Shown here piece by piece: positions 23,921 to 35,026 of a stretch of DNA of 64,000 bases. The notes beneath the pieces were generated by a model. That model had not been told where the DNA came from, did no database searches, and was given only the letters and a program-made list of their open reading frames with translations. Origin of the DNA: Symbiodinium kawagutii. Taxonomy: Eukaryota; Sar; Dinophyceae; Suessiales; Symbiodiniaceae. The stretch spans positions 774,644-838,643 of the forward strand of contig VSDK01024160.1 of assembly GCA_009767595.1 (NCBI GenBank), given 5' to 3'. The translations under genes and the position numbers were made by a program. Position 1 is the stretch's first letter. Each line of letters starts with the position of its first letter.

Positions 23921-24024
23921 GGGGTGTTTCTCAAAATGAGGGTCCCTCCAAATCATCCAACAGTAGTCATAGTATATAGGAAACCAACCATTTTTGGGGT
24001 CCCCTATGGCTTGAGAAATCACCA
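23921..24024. mobile_element. Family 3 TIR element
   Basis: GGGGTGTTTCTCAAAATGAG at the left and CTATGGCTTGAGAAATCACC at the right; interior 'aaatcatcc' and 'aaccatttttggggtcccc'. Confidence 0.8.
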
Positions 24025-24420
24025 TATACGGTGGAGCTTTGCAAGCAGTTCGTGCACATGGCTCAGCACTGGTGAACGACCCAGGATGTGAGGTCTTGCC
24101 CGCGGAGCCCTTGATGGGACAAGATAAGTGGCTGGGAGGAGCCGGCAGCGGAGGTGGCCCAGTACCCACCTGTGACCTCCTGAGATCCCCTGAGATCCTG
24201 TGAGGAAGTGCTTGGATTTCTTCCTTGACCCAGGCTTATCATGGCTTATCAACTTCTGATCATGGATGAGCCAAGTAGCAACTGTTCAACCAGCTGGTGG
24301 CACTCTGCGCAACATGGTGCCATTGCATGCTGTTGTTTGGATATGTTTCGAGCTTGACTTTAGGCCACATGAGGTCATGACCCGTAAAACCTAGCGCTGC
24401 AGCTTGCCTCTTGCTTGCAG

Positions 24421-24505
24421 CGCCCAGTCTGCAGCTCCCGTTGTGGAAGGAGTTCAGTCCCTATGCGGGAAGTATATCTACGGAGTACCTGGCAAAGCCA
24501 AGCAA
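24421..24505 (+). CDS. Exon of a YGIP-type repeat protein
   Basis: It follows TTGCTTGCAG and encodes AAPVVEGVQSLCGKYIYGVP, then GKAKQ, ending at a GT donor. The order (hydrophobic strand, small turn, IYG[IV]P, N/K-A-x-Q, then VL) and the phase-0 donor just before VL match the exon at 58583-58674 of the downstream propeller-like gene. It is thus probably a paralogous gene or a far-upstream repeat. In-frame sequence beyond the donor (VLRHSTDKTAW) could instead be coding. Role unknown; these repeats are likely protein-protein interaction propellers. Confidence 0.5.
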
Positions 24506-24974
24506 GTCTTGCGCCACTCGACGGACAAAACCGCCTGGAAGCCTGGTGAAGAAGTGAACCAAATGGGAACCAAGGACTCTAGGAAATGGTTTCGTTTTAT
24601 TGTTGCCCATCATGAAAAATGAAAAATCACTTCCAACCAATCAAGCATTAGGCCCGTGGATTGTTGACCATGATTGGCCACAACAAAGCCACCAATCGGT
24701 TGTTGACTGTTGATTATGCTGACTAAGTTGACTAGTTGCTACTGACTTGAGATGTACACCCCTATTGATCATGGACCATGGCTTGTCATTTGCCGTTCTT
24801 CGTGGCCATGGGGGTTTGACTGGTAGCTGGTGGCAGCTCAGCCGACCCTTCATGGCAGGTCATGGTGTGCCCTGAGGGCCTGGCAGTTATTCATTGGCTG
24901 CCAGGTCACAGTTGAATCGTCGGCGTCAGAAAACGCTCCTGTTCCGTTGTTGAGTAGTGATATCCATATCATTA

Positions 24975-25110
24975 AGGTCAGTGTTGGTTGATGTTGGTCA
25001 ATGTTGGTTGATATCCATCACAGTTGATCAACCAATGGTTGATGTTGGTAGCCATCATTGGTCAATGTTGGTAGCCATCATGGGTCGATGTTGGTCATCA
25101 TATGAATCAT
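24975..25110. repeat. ATGTTGGT-type degenerate tandem repeat
   Basis: About eight copies of 'atgttggttgat' or 'atgttggtcaat'. Confidence 0.6.
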
Positions 25111-25446
25111 ATGTTATTGGTTTAATGTGTCAATATCAAGAACCAACAGCTTCTCGGTTATCGCTAGGCAGTGAAATTTATAGAGGCTAAGAACCCAGCA
25201 GGGACGGGACATGCCATGGGCACATGGATTTGACCCCAGCAAATTAATACGCATGACTAGACCAACCTACGAGGTGTATCCATCAATGGTGGTATCCCCA
25301 AGCGCCCCCATATGCCTACTTTTAATGGAAACCCAACCAGGTATGGGGTAAATCAATGTAAATCATAGATGGACAACCCCAAAATGCATGAGGTGAAATT
25401 GTAAGTGCCATGGCTTGCTTCCCACCAAGCCTCGCCATGAATTCAG

Positions 25447-25488
25447 GTCACTTCACAAGTTGCCCCTCCCGTGTTGCAGCCGCGGCAG
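25447..25488 (+). CDS. Candidate short exon
   Basis: AATTCAG|G acceptor, 14 codons VTSQVAPPVLQPRQ, CAG|GTATTG donor. Strong splice sites on both sides; function unknown. Confidence 0.4.
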
Positions 25489-25887
25489 GTATTGAAATAG
25501 CAACTGGCAAAGTGGCCCCTCGGCAAGAACGACACCGCGGAGCACCGATACAGCAACATCTTGAAGCACAACTACGAAACGCAATACAGGAACTAAGAAG
25601 CAACCAACATAATGTACGTGCAGCAAGCAACAAAGCAACCATCAACCAACATAATGTAGGCGCAATAAGCATCAACCAGCAACAATTACCACTGGATCTT
25701 CACGGTTGATGGATGTTGGTGAGCACCAGAATCATCCAGTAGCCAGATCAATGCGCCTCAAGGGCAGCATGGCACCTTGGTTTTCTGGCGGGGTTTGGGA
25801 AACTCTCGGGTCCAAGCTTTCGGGGAATTTTTCCATACGTGCGGATGGTGGATGGTCCGGGACTGCGGGGGAAATAGCATCCCTGCA

Positions 25888-25974
25888 TGGTTGGTGGGGT
25901 TCATTTTCTCTAGTGGTTATTGACAAATGGTTGGTTGACGGATATTTTTCATGGGGGTTGAAACCACCAACCAC
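25888..25974. mobile_element. Family 1 TIR element
   Basis: GGTTGGTGGGGTTCATTTTC at the left and GGGGTTGAAACCACCAACC at the right, with 'ttattgacaaatggttggtt' inside. Confidence 0.75.
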
Positions 25975-26439
25975 ATCATCCAGATCCAGACGAGCAATGC
26001 TATGCTCGAAAAAAAGAAGTGTTCGCTTCGAAGCTAGCTGCTCTTGGAATGGCGATTGCTTACCACTTTAAGGTTGTTGAGTGTTGAGACTATTTCCAGC
26101 CGCCAGTGCGTGAACTTTGGGGCTCAACTTTTGGCTCGAGCTTGGTTGCGACAGCGGTTGTGAAGGAAGGGTTGTTGATGCAGTTTGCCCTTGATGTCGC
26201 AAAGTATGCCGACACCGAGTGTAATAGAAAAACTTGATGTCGACAACGACAGTGCGGTGCGCTGGGATTCTCTCGCAGCCAGGATGCAGACAGTTCACTT
26301 GTTGCACGTTTGCTTTCATGGGCCACAGCTTTTGCATCCAGGGTGAATTACATCATGATCAGACCTAGACATCATTTGGGCAGAATGTTAGGGCATATGT
26401 TGAAGCGGAAGTTGGCCAATAATGATTACCCTCAAGAAG

Positions 26440-26608
26440 GGCAGTTCGCCTCGCAAATCCATCATGGGCGCTTCGGCATCCCCAAGTTTGGTTACGCGGA
26501 ATGTCCGCCCAACCGCCCAGGACCCTCCGGAAGACCAAGCATGGATTCTTTCAGCTTTGGATGTGAAATTTGCTGAGCAGGAGTGCCACAGGTTCATGAA
26601 GCAACCCT
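26440..26608 (+). CDS. Candidate exon, unknown protein
   Basis: It follows CAAGAAG|G and stays open for more than 56 codons; the middle encodes TAQDPPEDQAWILSALDVKF and then AEQECHRFMKQ. Acidic, helix-like composition supports coding. An overlapping frame is also open, so frame assignment is moderate. The 3' boundary is not fixed. Confidence 0.4.
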
Positions 26609-26899
26609 TGTTGCTTTTCCACATGCTTGTGTTTTCGCTGTGTTGTTGGTAGGCCAAAGGTGATCATAGTGGGTGGGGCGAAAGCATAGGCGAGAAGTGG
26701 GTGGGTTGCACCGCATATGAACTGCCTAAAGCTGCTGAAGCTGAGAGCTGGGAACAGGCAATGGTCGTCCGTTGTTGCCACATCAGACGCTTTGGAAGGC
26801 CAGGGTTCCCTACAACCAGCCACTGCCACGCGTTGTGGTAATGGTCAATGGGGCCTTCACCTATAATTAATGGTTGAAATGGTTCATACAACCTATTCT

Positions 26900-27600
26900 A
26901 TAACGTAACCAATAATTAACCATTGTGAAATTGTTTAATGGTTTTTAAGTACCATGTTTCACCAATGGTTGAGAAACTGTTATTGAATCCCCAGTAGTTG
27001 ACCAATTGTTTTTAGATATGCACACCGCTAAAGACCACCTTCGTTTGGCCGTTCTTAGCTGCATTACTCCAACTCGCATAAATAACTACCACTACCAGAT
27101 CAGTAGTAGGGTAGGGGAATACCGACATTGTGTCAACACTGTTCGCAATATCGCGAATACTTGAAGTATTGAAGTTACCAGTAGTGAAAATTCATCAGCG
27201 ATAGTCGACACTTTGAAACTGCCAGTGATCACCTGTTGCGGGTTGTCAATATCCACTATCAACCATCATCAACCGTCATATATCATAGATCTTTGACCAT
27301 TAATAGTTTACAACCACTATTATGGTTAATTAATCCATTCAAGCACCAAACAACCACTAAAATACCTACGAAGTGTCATTAACCATCAGTACAATCAAAT
27401 AGTAAAATAGTTTTACAGCACCACCAACCATCAACCAGGTATGTACAGATGATTACCATCACTAACCATCGACTAGTCTTTAACCATTACTATCCTTCAA
27501 CTATTCAATGCTGAAAATCTAACTATGACCATAAATAATCATGGTAATGACTTTGTTTTTGCCACTGTCCAGCACTTTAACCATCACTAACTATCCATGA
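26900..27600. other. Gene-poor, cryptically simple DNA
   Basis: Dominated by 'accatcaacca', 'ttaaccatca' and their relatives. No exon-like frame seen. Confidence 0.5.
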
Positions 27601-27637
27601 TTGAACTTTGACTGCCCGTGACTAACCAATACATAAC

Positions 27638-27740
27638 CTGGTTTGGTGGTTATGACCATGTTTCATTTTCCCTAGTAATTACTAACAAATGGTTGATTGA
27701 CAAGCCTATTGTTCATAGGTGTGCTTCAACCACCAACCAC
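27638..27740. mobile_element. Family 1 TIR element
   Basis: CTGGTTTGGTGGTTATGACC at the left, GTGCTTCAACCACCAACCAC at the right, interior 'ctagtaattactaacaaatg'. Confidence 0.75.
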
Positions 27741-27998
27741 TTAATGATCATCACTATCCATCATGAACCACATATACCCATTATTTACCACTATCAAGTG
27801 TTTATTTAACCAGTTAACATTATTTATCATTATTGATCCATATATAATAATGGTTTATACCACTAACCAACCATATAATCATGGTTATTTACCACTATCA
27901 CCCGCTATTTTTAGGTGTGCTTCAACCACCAACCAGATCCACGACTCTCCGCACGGCCGGCGCACCGTGCTTCCACGCCGGATGCCGTTCCGTTTCAG

Positions 27999-28048
27999 GA
28001 GGCGCTCATCCGGCAGCTGCTGGAGCCGCAAACAGCTGCGGTGGCCAG
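27999..28048 (+). CDS. Candidate internal exon, helical segment
   Basis: TTTCAG|G acceptor, EALIRQLLEPQTAAVA, CCAG|GTGACG donor. GC-rich relative to flanks. An amphipathic helix; no family assigned. In-frame upstream codons (DAVPFQ) are also open. Confidence 0.45.
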
Positions 28049-28087
28049 GTGACGTGCTCCAACCGGGGGTCCGGGAGAGCGCAAAAA

Positions 28088-28210
28088 TGGCTGTGGGTCA
28101 GGTCACCTCTTAGCCCCCCTGGTTCCCCAATCATTAACCATTACTGTATTTTCCTTATTATTGGTTGGTGATTATCCCCATGAGTTGGTTGATTAACTGC
28201 TTGACCCACG
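28088..28210. mobile_element. Family 2 TIR element (opposite orientation)
   Basis: TGGCTGTGGGTCAGGTCACC at the left and TTAACTGCTTGACCCACGAC at the right; interior reads as the reverse complement of the 53685 copy. Confidence 0.65.
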
Positions 28211-28227
28211 ACAACCAAATCATTCCG

Positions 28228-28340
28228 TGGATCATGGTGAAATGTGAGAAAACTATGGTGAAATCATGGTGAAATACAGCCAAATATCATGCAAACTGGG
28301 GTGAAATCATGGTGAATCATGGTGACATAGAGTGAATAAT
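28228..28340. repeat. ATCATGGTGAA-type tandem repeat
   Basis: Several copies of 'aaatcatggtga' in a row. Confidence 0.7.
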
Positions 28341-28739
28341 TTGGTGAATTCACTACGGGAAATCAACGAGTGTAATATTGGTTGAATATTGGTGACTAAC
28401 GTCTCAATTTGAACAGAGATATTGCGAATGAACCAATCATGCTGCATGCTTGAATAATTTGGTGAATTAATGGTCCATTAATGTTTGCCAAGGGTTCAAT
28501 CATGGTGAATTCATGGTCAAAGAGCGTTTAGATAACAAATGCTATTGATAATGGTGCATATCAGTTGGCCATGGTTTCAAGTGGAAAATCAGCATTGGCA
28601 AATGATCGAACAACTATCAGTTGCTGGTTCTATCAGTTCTTGCCAGCAACGTATTGCCATGGCACGTAACAGGTCGTAGTAGATCTGAAAGGCCGTTGAT
28701 CGAGAGCCAGTAGTAATCAGTAGTACACTCTGGTGATCA

Positions 28740-28855
28740 ATGGAAAATCCACCAGTTATAGCTGATTTCCCAGGGATTCCCTAGAAAAATTGTGATTTTA
28801 CGACAGACAAGTCAGATGGTGATTTTTCATTGCTATGTTAGATCACCAGAATGTA
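28740..28855. mobile_element. Diverged family 4 element
   Basis: CAATGGAAAATCCACCAG at one end and TTTTTCATTGCTATGTTAG at the other match the inner arms of the 1590-1704 element in reverse; terminal bases are lost. Confidence 0.4.
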
Positions 28856-29083
28856 TCATGTTTGATGATGAATTGTACTTGTAACAGCCATACCCCATGA
28901 TCATACTTTTAATGTCTGATTAGCCATGCTAACTGGCTTATCAACCGCCATGAGCCAACCACTTTACCAACCATTCATCATTCCAATTCCCAATCATTAC
29001 CAACTATCAACCATTTAAAGTCTCAATCATGATCCACTCTTATATCAGAAGTTAGTCATGCTGACAGCTGCTGACAGCTGCCC

Positions 29084-29166
29084 TTCACCCCTTCACTTGA
29101 ACCTTCGAAGCTGCTGAGCAACGTCAACAACGACCATGCCCAGGCTCCCACTGTTGCTGCCTCCCG
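29084..29166 (+). CDS. Candidate exon
   Basis: An open frame encoding KLLSNVNNDHAQAPTVAAS in GC-rich DNA, ending at a CG|GTGTCT donor. The 5' boundary is not resolved. Confidence 0.3.
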
Positions 29167-29679
29167 GTGTCTCTGCCGATGACGACTACGGCCGGAAGAA
29201 CGAGGCCGCCGTGGGATCGACTGTGGGAAGGGGTGGTTGTTCATGGTGGTGTTTAACCAGAAAATGCGTACTGATCATTTGTGGCCAAGAAATGTTGAGA
29301 ACGAGTATGAATGACTATGATACATACGTGTAAAGTCAAGGGTGGTCAATCTTTGTCCTATGGTTGCATTTGGTCAATCCCAGTGGGCATGTCTCGTATG
29401 CAATGGAGTGCTGGTGTTGATTCAATAAGCCGTGTTTAATACTGGTCACTAGTACTAATGTGATTGTTGGATTGATGCTTGATGGAAATAAGCATTGGTT
29501 GGTCATGGTAAATCTATAAGCTTAAGAATGGCCTAGTATGGTCACTTGGTGGCTGTTCGCAATGCTTGGTCATGGCCTCGTGGTGATGGTCAATCAGGGT
29601 TGACGATGATTCATGACTGTCAATGGCAAGTGATGGTTGAGTTTTGATGTCCATTCATGGGTCATTGCCAAAGCCGAAG

Positions 29680-29750
29680 GCAACAGTGAACTTATCCGCA
29701 GGCAAACTGCAGCGTCTCCCCACACAGTTGGAGGCACCACCGACCTGTAG
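29680..29750 (+). CDS. Candidate terminal exon
   Basis: CCGAAG|G acceptor, then NSELIRRQTAASPHTVGGTT, DL and TAG. Composition protein-like; unknown family. Confidence 0.3.
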
Positions 29751-29860
29751 TCAAGGTGCGTTTGGACCACTTGTTTCTCTATTTTCTTATTCATTGAGCC
29801 TCTTTTTTCCCCAGGTGTGTGCCATGTTGGAAGTAGACTGGCGCTGGTGAAAAATTGTAG

Positions 29861-29940
29861 ATATTTGGGTGCTTCGGAAGCTCCAGCCGCCTGTTCCTCA
29901 TCACCAAGATACTATAAACATCCAGCAGCAGGCCCAACAG
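29861..29940 (+). CDS. Candidate internal exon
   Basis: TGTAG acceptor, then IWVLRKLQPPVPHHQDTINI and QQQAQQ, ending at CAG|GTCCTT. Basic/Gln-rich. The reading frame also remains open past the donor. Confidence 0.35.
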
Positions 29941-30505
29941 GTCCTTACTTGTGGTATCCATTTCAACTGGTTTCCATGCATCACAAAGGTTTCAGCCGAG
30001 ATCATTTGAACAGGGCTGGTCCTCCTTTTTTTCGGAAATGGATTGTTTTTGGTGATGCATGCAAATATTCGATAGTGGATTAGCTAATTGTCAGTGGCAT
30101 ATAATCAGTAAAGGTGGTGAAACCATTGATGATCAGTGCTTAATCATTCTTGTTCAATGATTACCCGTCGTAAATCATCATTTCATGAATGACTAGTCAA
30201 TGAATGGCCCACCACAGTTCATGATGGCTCGCAATCCGTCAAGCCGTTGGACCAATGCTGTTTCTGAATTGCTAATATGGGCTGGCAATCGATTGGCAAA
30301 TGGTGGTAAATCATGGTTGGTCTGTTTTTTTGGGGGGGTTGTGCTTTATAGCACTGGTGAAAACTGCTTAAGAACGATACCAGGCAATGTTTGATTAACG
30401 GCAAACGATGTGTTGCCCGGTCACCCATGGCAAATCATGGCAAATGAGTCGCTGTCATCATTTCCAGCAATTTTCTTGGGGAAGACTCGTTACTCAATCA
30501 TCACG

Positions 30506-30627
30506 TGGCCATGGGTTTGTTCACCCTTAGTCCCCCTGGTTCCCCCATGATTAACCAGCTCGTTTTCCCACTTTCATTGTTGGTTAGTATCCCCATTGGT
30601 TGGTTGATTGATATTGACCCCTAGTCA
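30506..30627. mobile_element. Family 2 TIR element (opposite orientation, diverged)
   Basis: GGCCATGGGTTTGTTCACCC at the left, GATATTGACCCCTAGTC at the right; the interior matches the 28088 and 32613 copies. Confidence 0.6.
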
Positions 30628-31079
30628 TAATATATAGCTGGTAAATCTATGTAAATCTTCTAGTGTTGTTATTATGATGGTTAATATTGACCCAGCTCGC
30701 CACGCATCATCCCATCATCCGACTCAACGGCTTCGGAATCCCACCGCCAGGTTGCCTCGAACTCGCCGGGTGCCCGGGATGCCCGGGGCCCGGTTTGGGC
30801 AGCAGCGCCCCCGTGGTTGTCATCGAATATGACATGATTATAGTCAGTGAATATGCATGTTTATTTATGAATATATTTATATATATATATATATATTTTA
30901 TATTTATCTTTATATTTATATGTATATTTACATATCATCAATAAACAACTTAAATCATCCATTTTGAAGGGGTTTCCAATTTTAAGACATTTAGCCATTT
31001 AGCCATTTGCTTGAACCTTCGGGCCACAAAAACTTCGAGCAACTGTAAATTTGCTCTGATCAACCTGCAGTTGCGCATC

Positions 31080-31380
31080 ATTTGACGCAGTATCATAGCC
31101 TTCGACAACCGATGATGCCTCAAGCAGTACCGTTGGGGGGCCGGCAACCTTTGGCCAAGGCCCATGTCCATGACGAGTTAGCCTCGGTCACGACTGGCAG
31201 TGCTTGTGGCTACGACGAGCGCCAATCCAGTCACAGAAGCTCAAAGAGCTACCGCGAGAGAAGAACTTCAGCCGCAGACCTGAAACATCGCCACGTGATA
31301 CCACGTGTGGCGCCATTGTGGCCCTACAACGGTTTGCAACAGTAGCGTTACAGTCAAAGCCCGTGATGTGATCCTTGCAG
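31080..31380 (+). other. Possible exon region, frame unresolved
   Basis: GC-rich stretch with two protein-like + frames and an antisense frame. One + frame encodes SQKLKELPREKNFSRRPETS. No choice between frames can be defended from the sequence. Confidence 0.25.
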
Positions 31381-32612
31381 GTAACACCACGGATGCCAAG
31401 GCAAAATGGCAAGGCATTGTATGGCTGAAATGTTTCATGGATGAAGCTTCCCAACTGGTTTGCTACCTTGTTTACCTTGGTCAATCCATGTCAGTCCCGT
31501 TTTTTGTTTCCTTCTTATTGGACGTAGCCTCTGGGTGGAGCTCTCTTTTTTCTGCACTACTGGAGGTATTATTTTGCCAAGAATCACACCGAGTAGCGTA
31601 GCTGCCGCGACTTGAAACACTTTTGTTCCTTCTGTTCCTTGTGATGTTTGATGTCCTGATAAAGAAAACAGCACGTCTAGACTTTTGCCAACTCATGCCA
31701 ACTCAATATTGCTCAAGTGTCCCAATATGTTTTCAGTGTTTGTATGGTTTTCTTGGCCTAGGGACCCATGTGTAAAGCACATTTTTCACTTGTTGTATCA
31801 TCGCTTGGTGGACGTTGGTGTTGTATTTCAGATTTTCAACTAGGATGGGGCACCACCAACCAGACTCTGGTTGACACCCAGCAGCCTGGTCTGAGGAAAA
31901 TCGCGGGCCCTGGGCACGAAGGTGATGAGTGAGAGGTGCCCCCGGAGCGAATTGTCAAGTTTTTTTGGGGCACCACTCATTATACATGGAAGCTTAAGTT
32001 CTTTAAAATGGATGTGTGCGTGTGTAAATGCACAATCATGTGTGTGTGTGTGTGCGCATTGTGGTTCATGTTCCAAGGATTTCCAAGGCATGTCTAATGC
32101 CTCTACAATCAGAATGTTGACTGTAGAATTTTGAAGATAATCTGCTGGAGGTACAGCGAAATGTATTGGGTAGCCTAGTTGATATCCTAAAGGTTATTTT
32201 GTTTACCGCCAAGGGACAACAAACTATTCATTGTATGAATGATCAGCCAGTTGGTTTGATTCTTAAAACTGGTTTGTCATTTACTTGTTTGGCATGGTCA
32301 GCCTAATGAAACAGCTACAAATTACAGCTGGATAGTGTGATAATGAAATTATCCACTGGTTGAATCCAGCTGTAGAATGCAACCGCCAATTTGCAATTAA
32401 TGATGTTGCTCCATCAATGCTATCATCTATTGGGTTTGACCATTCGGTAATTTGGTAATGCTTTTGCTGGATCAAAAATCATCATCGGTGGAACCAGCAT
32501 TCCATTGGATGATCGCATGCGCCAAAATGGATAGCAATAGGTTAGCAATAACCATAGGTCCAACCCAGTATCCATTGTTTCAACCTTTTGGTTAATGGTG
32601 AACCAATGGATA

Positions 32613-32731
32613 TGGCAGTGGGTCAAAACACGGTACCCCTGGCTCCCCCATCATTAACCATTGTTTTGCCTAAAGTTTGTTGGTGAACTTATCCCCGATA
32701 AACTTGGTTGGTTAATATTGACCCACAGCCA
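32613..32731. mobile_element. Family 2 TIR element with ATAT target duplication
   Basis: GGCAGTGGGTCAAAACACGG at the left, TTAATATTGACCCACAGCC at the right. ATAT flanks both ends exactly. Reverse orientation relative to the copy at 53685. Confidence 0.8.
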
Positions 32732-32983
32732 TATAGCTGGTATATCCCCCATGATTGTTGGCTATTATCCCCTATGATCAACATTGATCAACCATTAACC
32801 AGCTATGATTAACCATTGACCTGCTATTATCCCTCAGTATTGTTGCTTATTACTTCCTACTATTAAGCAGCTAAACCAGCTATGCTTCACCATTGCTTGG
32901 TTGCCAACCCACGGTTGGTACCATGGATCCATTGGTACCATGGTCCCGTCTGGGGCCGGGGAACGCCGGTTGCGCCGCGCCAG

Positions 32984-33092
32984 GTGGGAACCGGATCCGC
33001 CCATGAAGGCCTTCGTGAAGGGACCGTTGGATGGCTACATGGGCATCGTGGCGCCGCGGCGGAACCGGCGGAACGGATGGCGGAACGGATGA
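32984..33092 (+). CDS. Candidate exon, unknown protein
   Basis: GCCAG|G acceptor in GC-rich DNA, then PPMKAFVKGPLDGYMGIVAP and an Arg/Asn-rich tail to TGA. The tail (CGGCGGAACGG repeats) may be intronic; a GT donor after GGCATC is available. Confidence 0.35.
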
Positions 33093-33839
33093 ACGGGTGG
33101 AGGAGCCAAGGTATTCCAAGGTGGCTTAGCCAAGATGATGTGAAAAGCTGGTATGGGCATTTAAGCGTGATCAATGATCAAGCAAATAGTAGGTGAACTT
33201 ACGATTTTTCGAAATTCGCCACTGAAAATTGATCGTTATTAAGCAGTTGTTGATCTCGAAAATCGATCCAGGGTGATCCATCGATCAAAAAATCACCGAA
33301 CCTATCAGGACGGAAAAAAACGTTGTAAAACCACTGTAGGTGATCAAACAATTGATCGGTTTGGTGATCATCTGAAGGATGGGTCGCTTGGGTGGTGCGG
33401 TTGGTGCGGTTTGTGGATCCATGGTGATCCATCGAGGTAGCGAGCTGGTAAATATGGTTGCTTCATGGCTGCCCAGCATTAAGATATTGAGATGGGTTAA
33501 GATGAGCATTTAGTATCATTTAGTATCTAAATAAAGTTTGGTCAACTTCCAGGGTGGCTGTTAGCGTGAGAGATGGTCGTTGAATCGGTTGACGAGGCAC
33601 CATGAGTCACAGACTCCCTTAGCCGGGAATCGGTGACTGGTGCAGAAGCGTACTCAGAACGGAAAAGGGTCAAATTCCACATCTTTCTTTGGGTAAAATT
33701 TGATTTTCAACCTTTCCTACCGTTGGATTCTCTACCTGCATGAACGGCTTAAAGATGGCTCAGCATGAAGCTGCGCGCAGATTGATAGCACCATTTGCTG
33801 ATGGTTAGTTGTTGATGGCTCGAAAGAGTGCCATAGCAA

Positions 33840-33905
33840 TGGCACAAAGTCCATGGCACATAGCCCATGGCACATAGCTTATGGCACATAGCCCATTGCC
33901 CATGT
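33840..33905. repeat. Tandem repeat of ATGGCACATAGCCC
   Basis: Four copies of a 14-18 bp unit. Confidence 0.85.
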
Positions 33906-34580
33906 CGAGAGTGTTTTTTTTTCGTTTTTGAGGCCCTGGAAGGGACCCCTGTATAGAACTTGTTCAACAAACTCTTCTGGGTCACCAGTCATCATGTATC
34001 AACATGAGCCCGCACTGATGCGCATGAGGCATCATTGACTCCATCAAGCAATCATTAGTCATGTGGTGGCTCCATAAGATAGGGGCTGTGAAGCCATCCA
34101 CCATTGATAAGTGTACAATAAACCACGCATTTTGTCAGATTCCTATCTCTCGGGGCCGCCACCAATAAGCTGCGAATGCTTTCGAAAGATTTTTGTTTCC
34201 GATGTTCAACCATGTCTTGATAAAGGTAACATGGTTTCCCTATAAACCCTATAACTGGAAGTTTGCGATGAAGCCTGCTGTCCAACAATCGTATCCTCCG
34301 GTAGATTTGAAGAACCGTATGTCCAGGTGAGGCCACCAGGGGTCGCATACATCATCCTTGAGATAACAACAACCTGCCATCCCAAATTGTCGGTTGTTGT
34401 TGCTGACCATCCTCTGTCAACCGCTGTTTCCTTTTGCATCAGTGCTTGCATCAACAAGCACAGCAATTATCAATGAATGCTGCAACCATTGATTATCATA
34501 TGTAATTAACAAGTACTAATGATTGAAAAGTTGGTATTCCCAATCAATTTTCCAGCTTCATGTCTTGGAACTGTCCTGAG

Positions 34581-34634
34581 ACCTTGCAGCCGCGTAACCA
34601 GCTGATGTACCTCAAGTGCATAGCCCAAGGATAG
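34581..34634 (+). CDS. Candidate terminal exon
   Basis: After CCTGAG: TLQPRNQLMYLKCIAQG and TAG. Short; supported only by composition and acceptor. Confidence 0.3.
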   Translation, partial: TLQPRNQLMYLKCIAQG

Positions 34635-34837
34635 AAGGACAGCCAAACAGCAACCAGCCACCGGGCACACGCACAATTGGACGCCGTACAGGGGCCGGTA
34701 CACCCGCTGAGGTTCTGGTGAACTTGGGCTTCATGATCGTCATGACTCAGTGGATGGGCACCTGGGATGCGATGATTAGCAGGTGGAGAACGATGGTCAT
34801 TGAGGTTGACGAATCATTAAGCGGAAATGACAGCGAT

Positions 34838-34861
34838 GGAGAGAGAGAGAGAGAGAGAGAA
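34838..34861. repeat. (GA)n microsatellite
   Basis: About 11 GA units. A similar GATGGAGAGAGAGAG tract recurs near 50608 and 63890. Confidence 0.95.
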
Positions 34862-34940
34862 TGGTGGCTGATGATCATTCATCTTGGGAAAAGGTTCGCA
34901 ACATGATGATAAACTTTTACAATGACGATCAAACACAGTC

Positions 34941-34950
34941 TTGGCTCAAG
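34941..34950 (+). other. Candidate relict spliced-leader 3' end
   Basis: TTGGCTCAAG equals the last ten bases of the dinoflagellate spliced leader. It lies 76 bp upstream of the ATG of an intronless gene. A relict leader is the known mark of genes re-inserted from trans-spliced mRNA. The bases before it match only weakly (CAGTC for CATTT). Confidence 0.45.
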
Positions 34951-35026
34951 TGATTGTTTGACCCAAATTCAATTCAAGCTTCCTCTGAGTGCGTTGATGT
35001 GTTGAGTGCAGTTGCCTTGATAGGAC

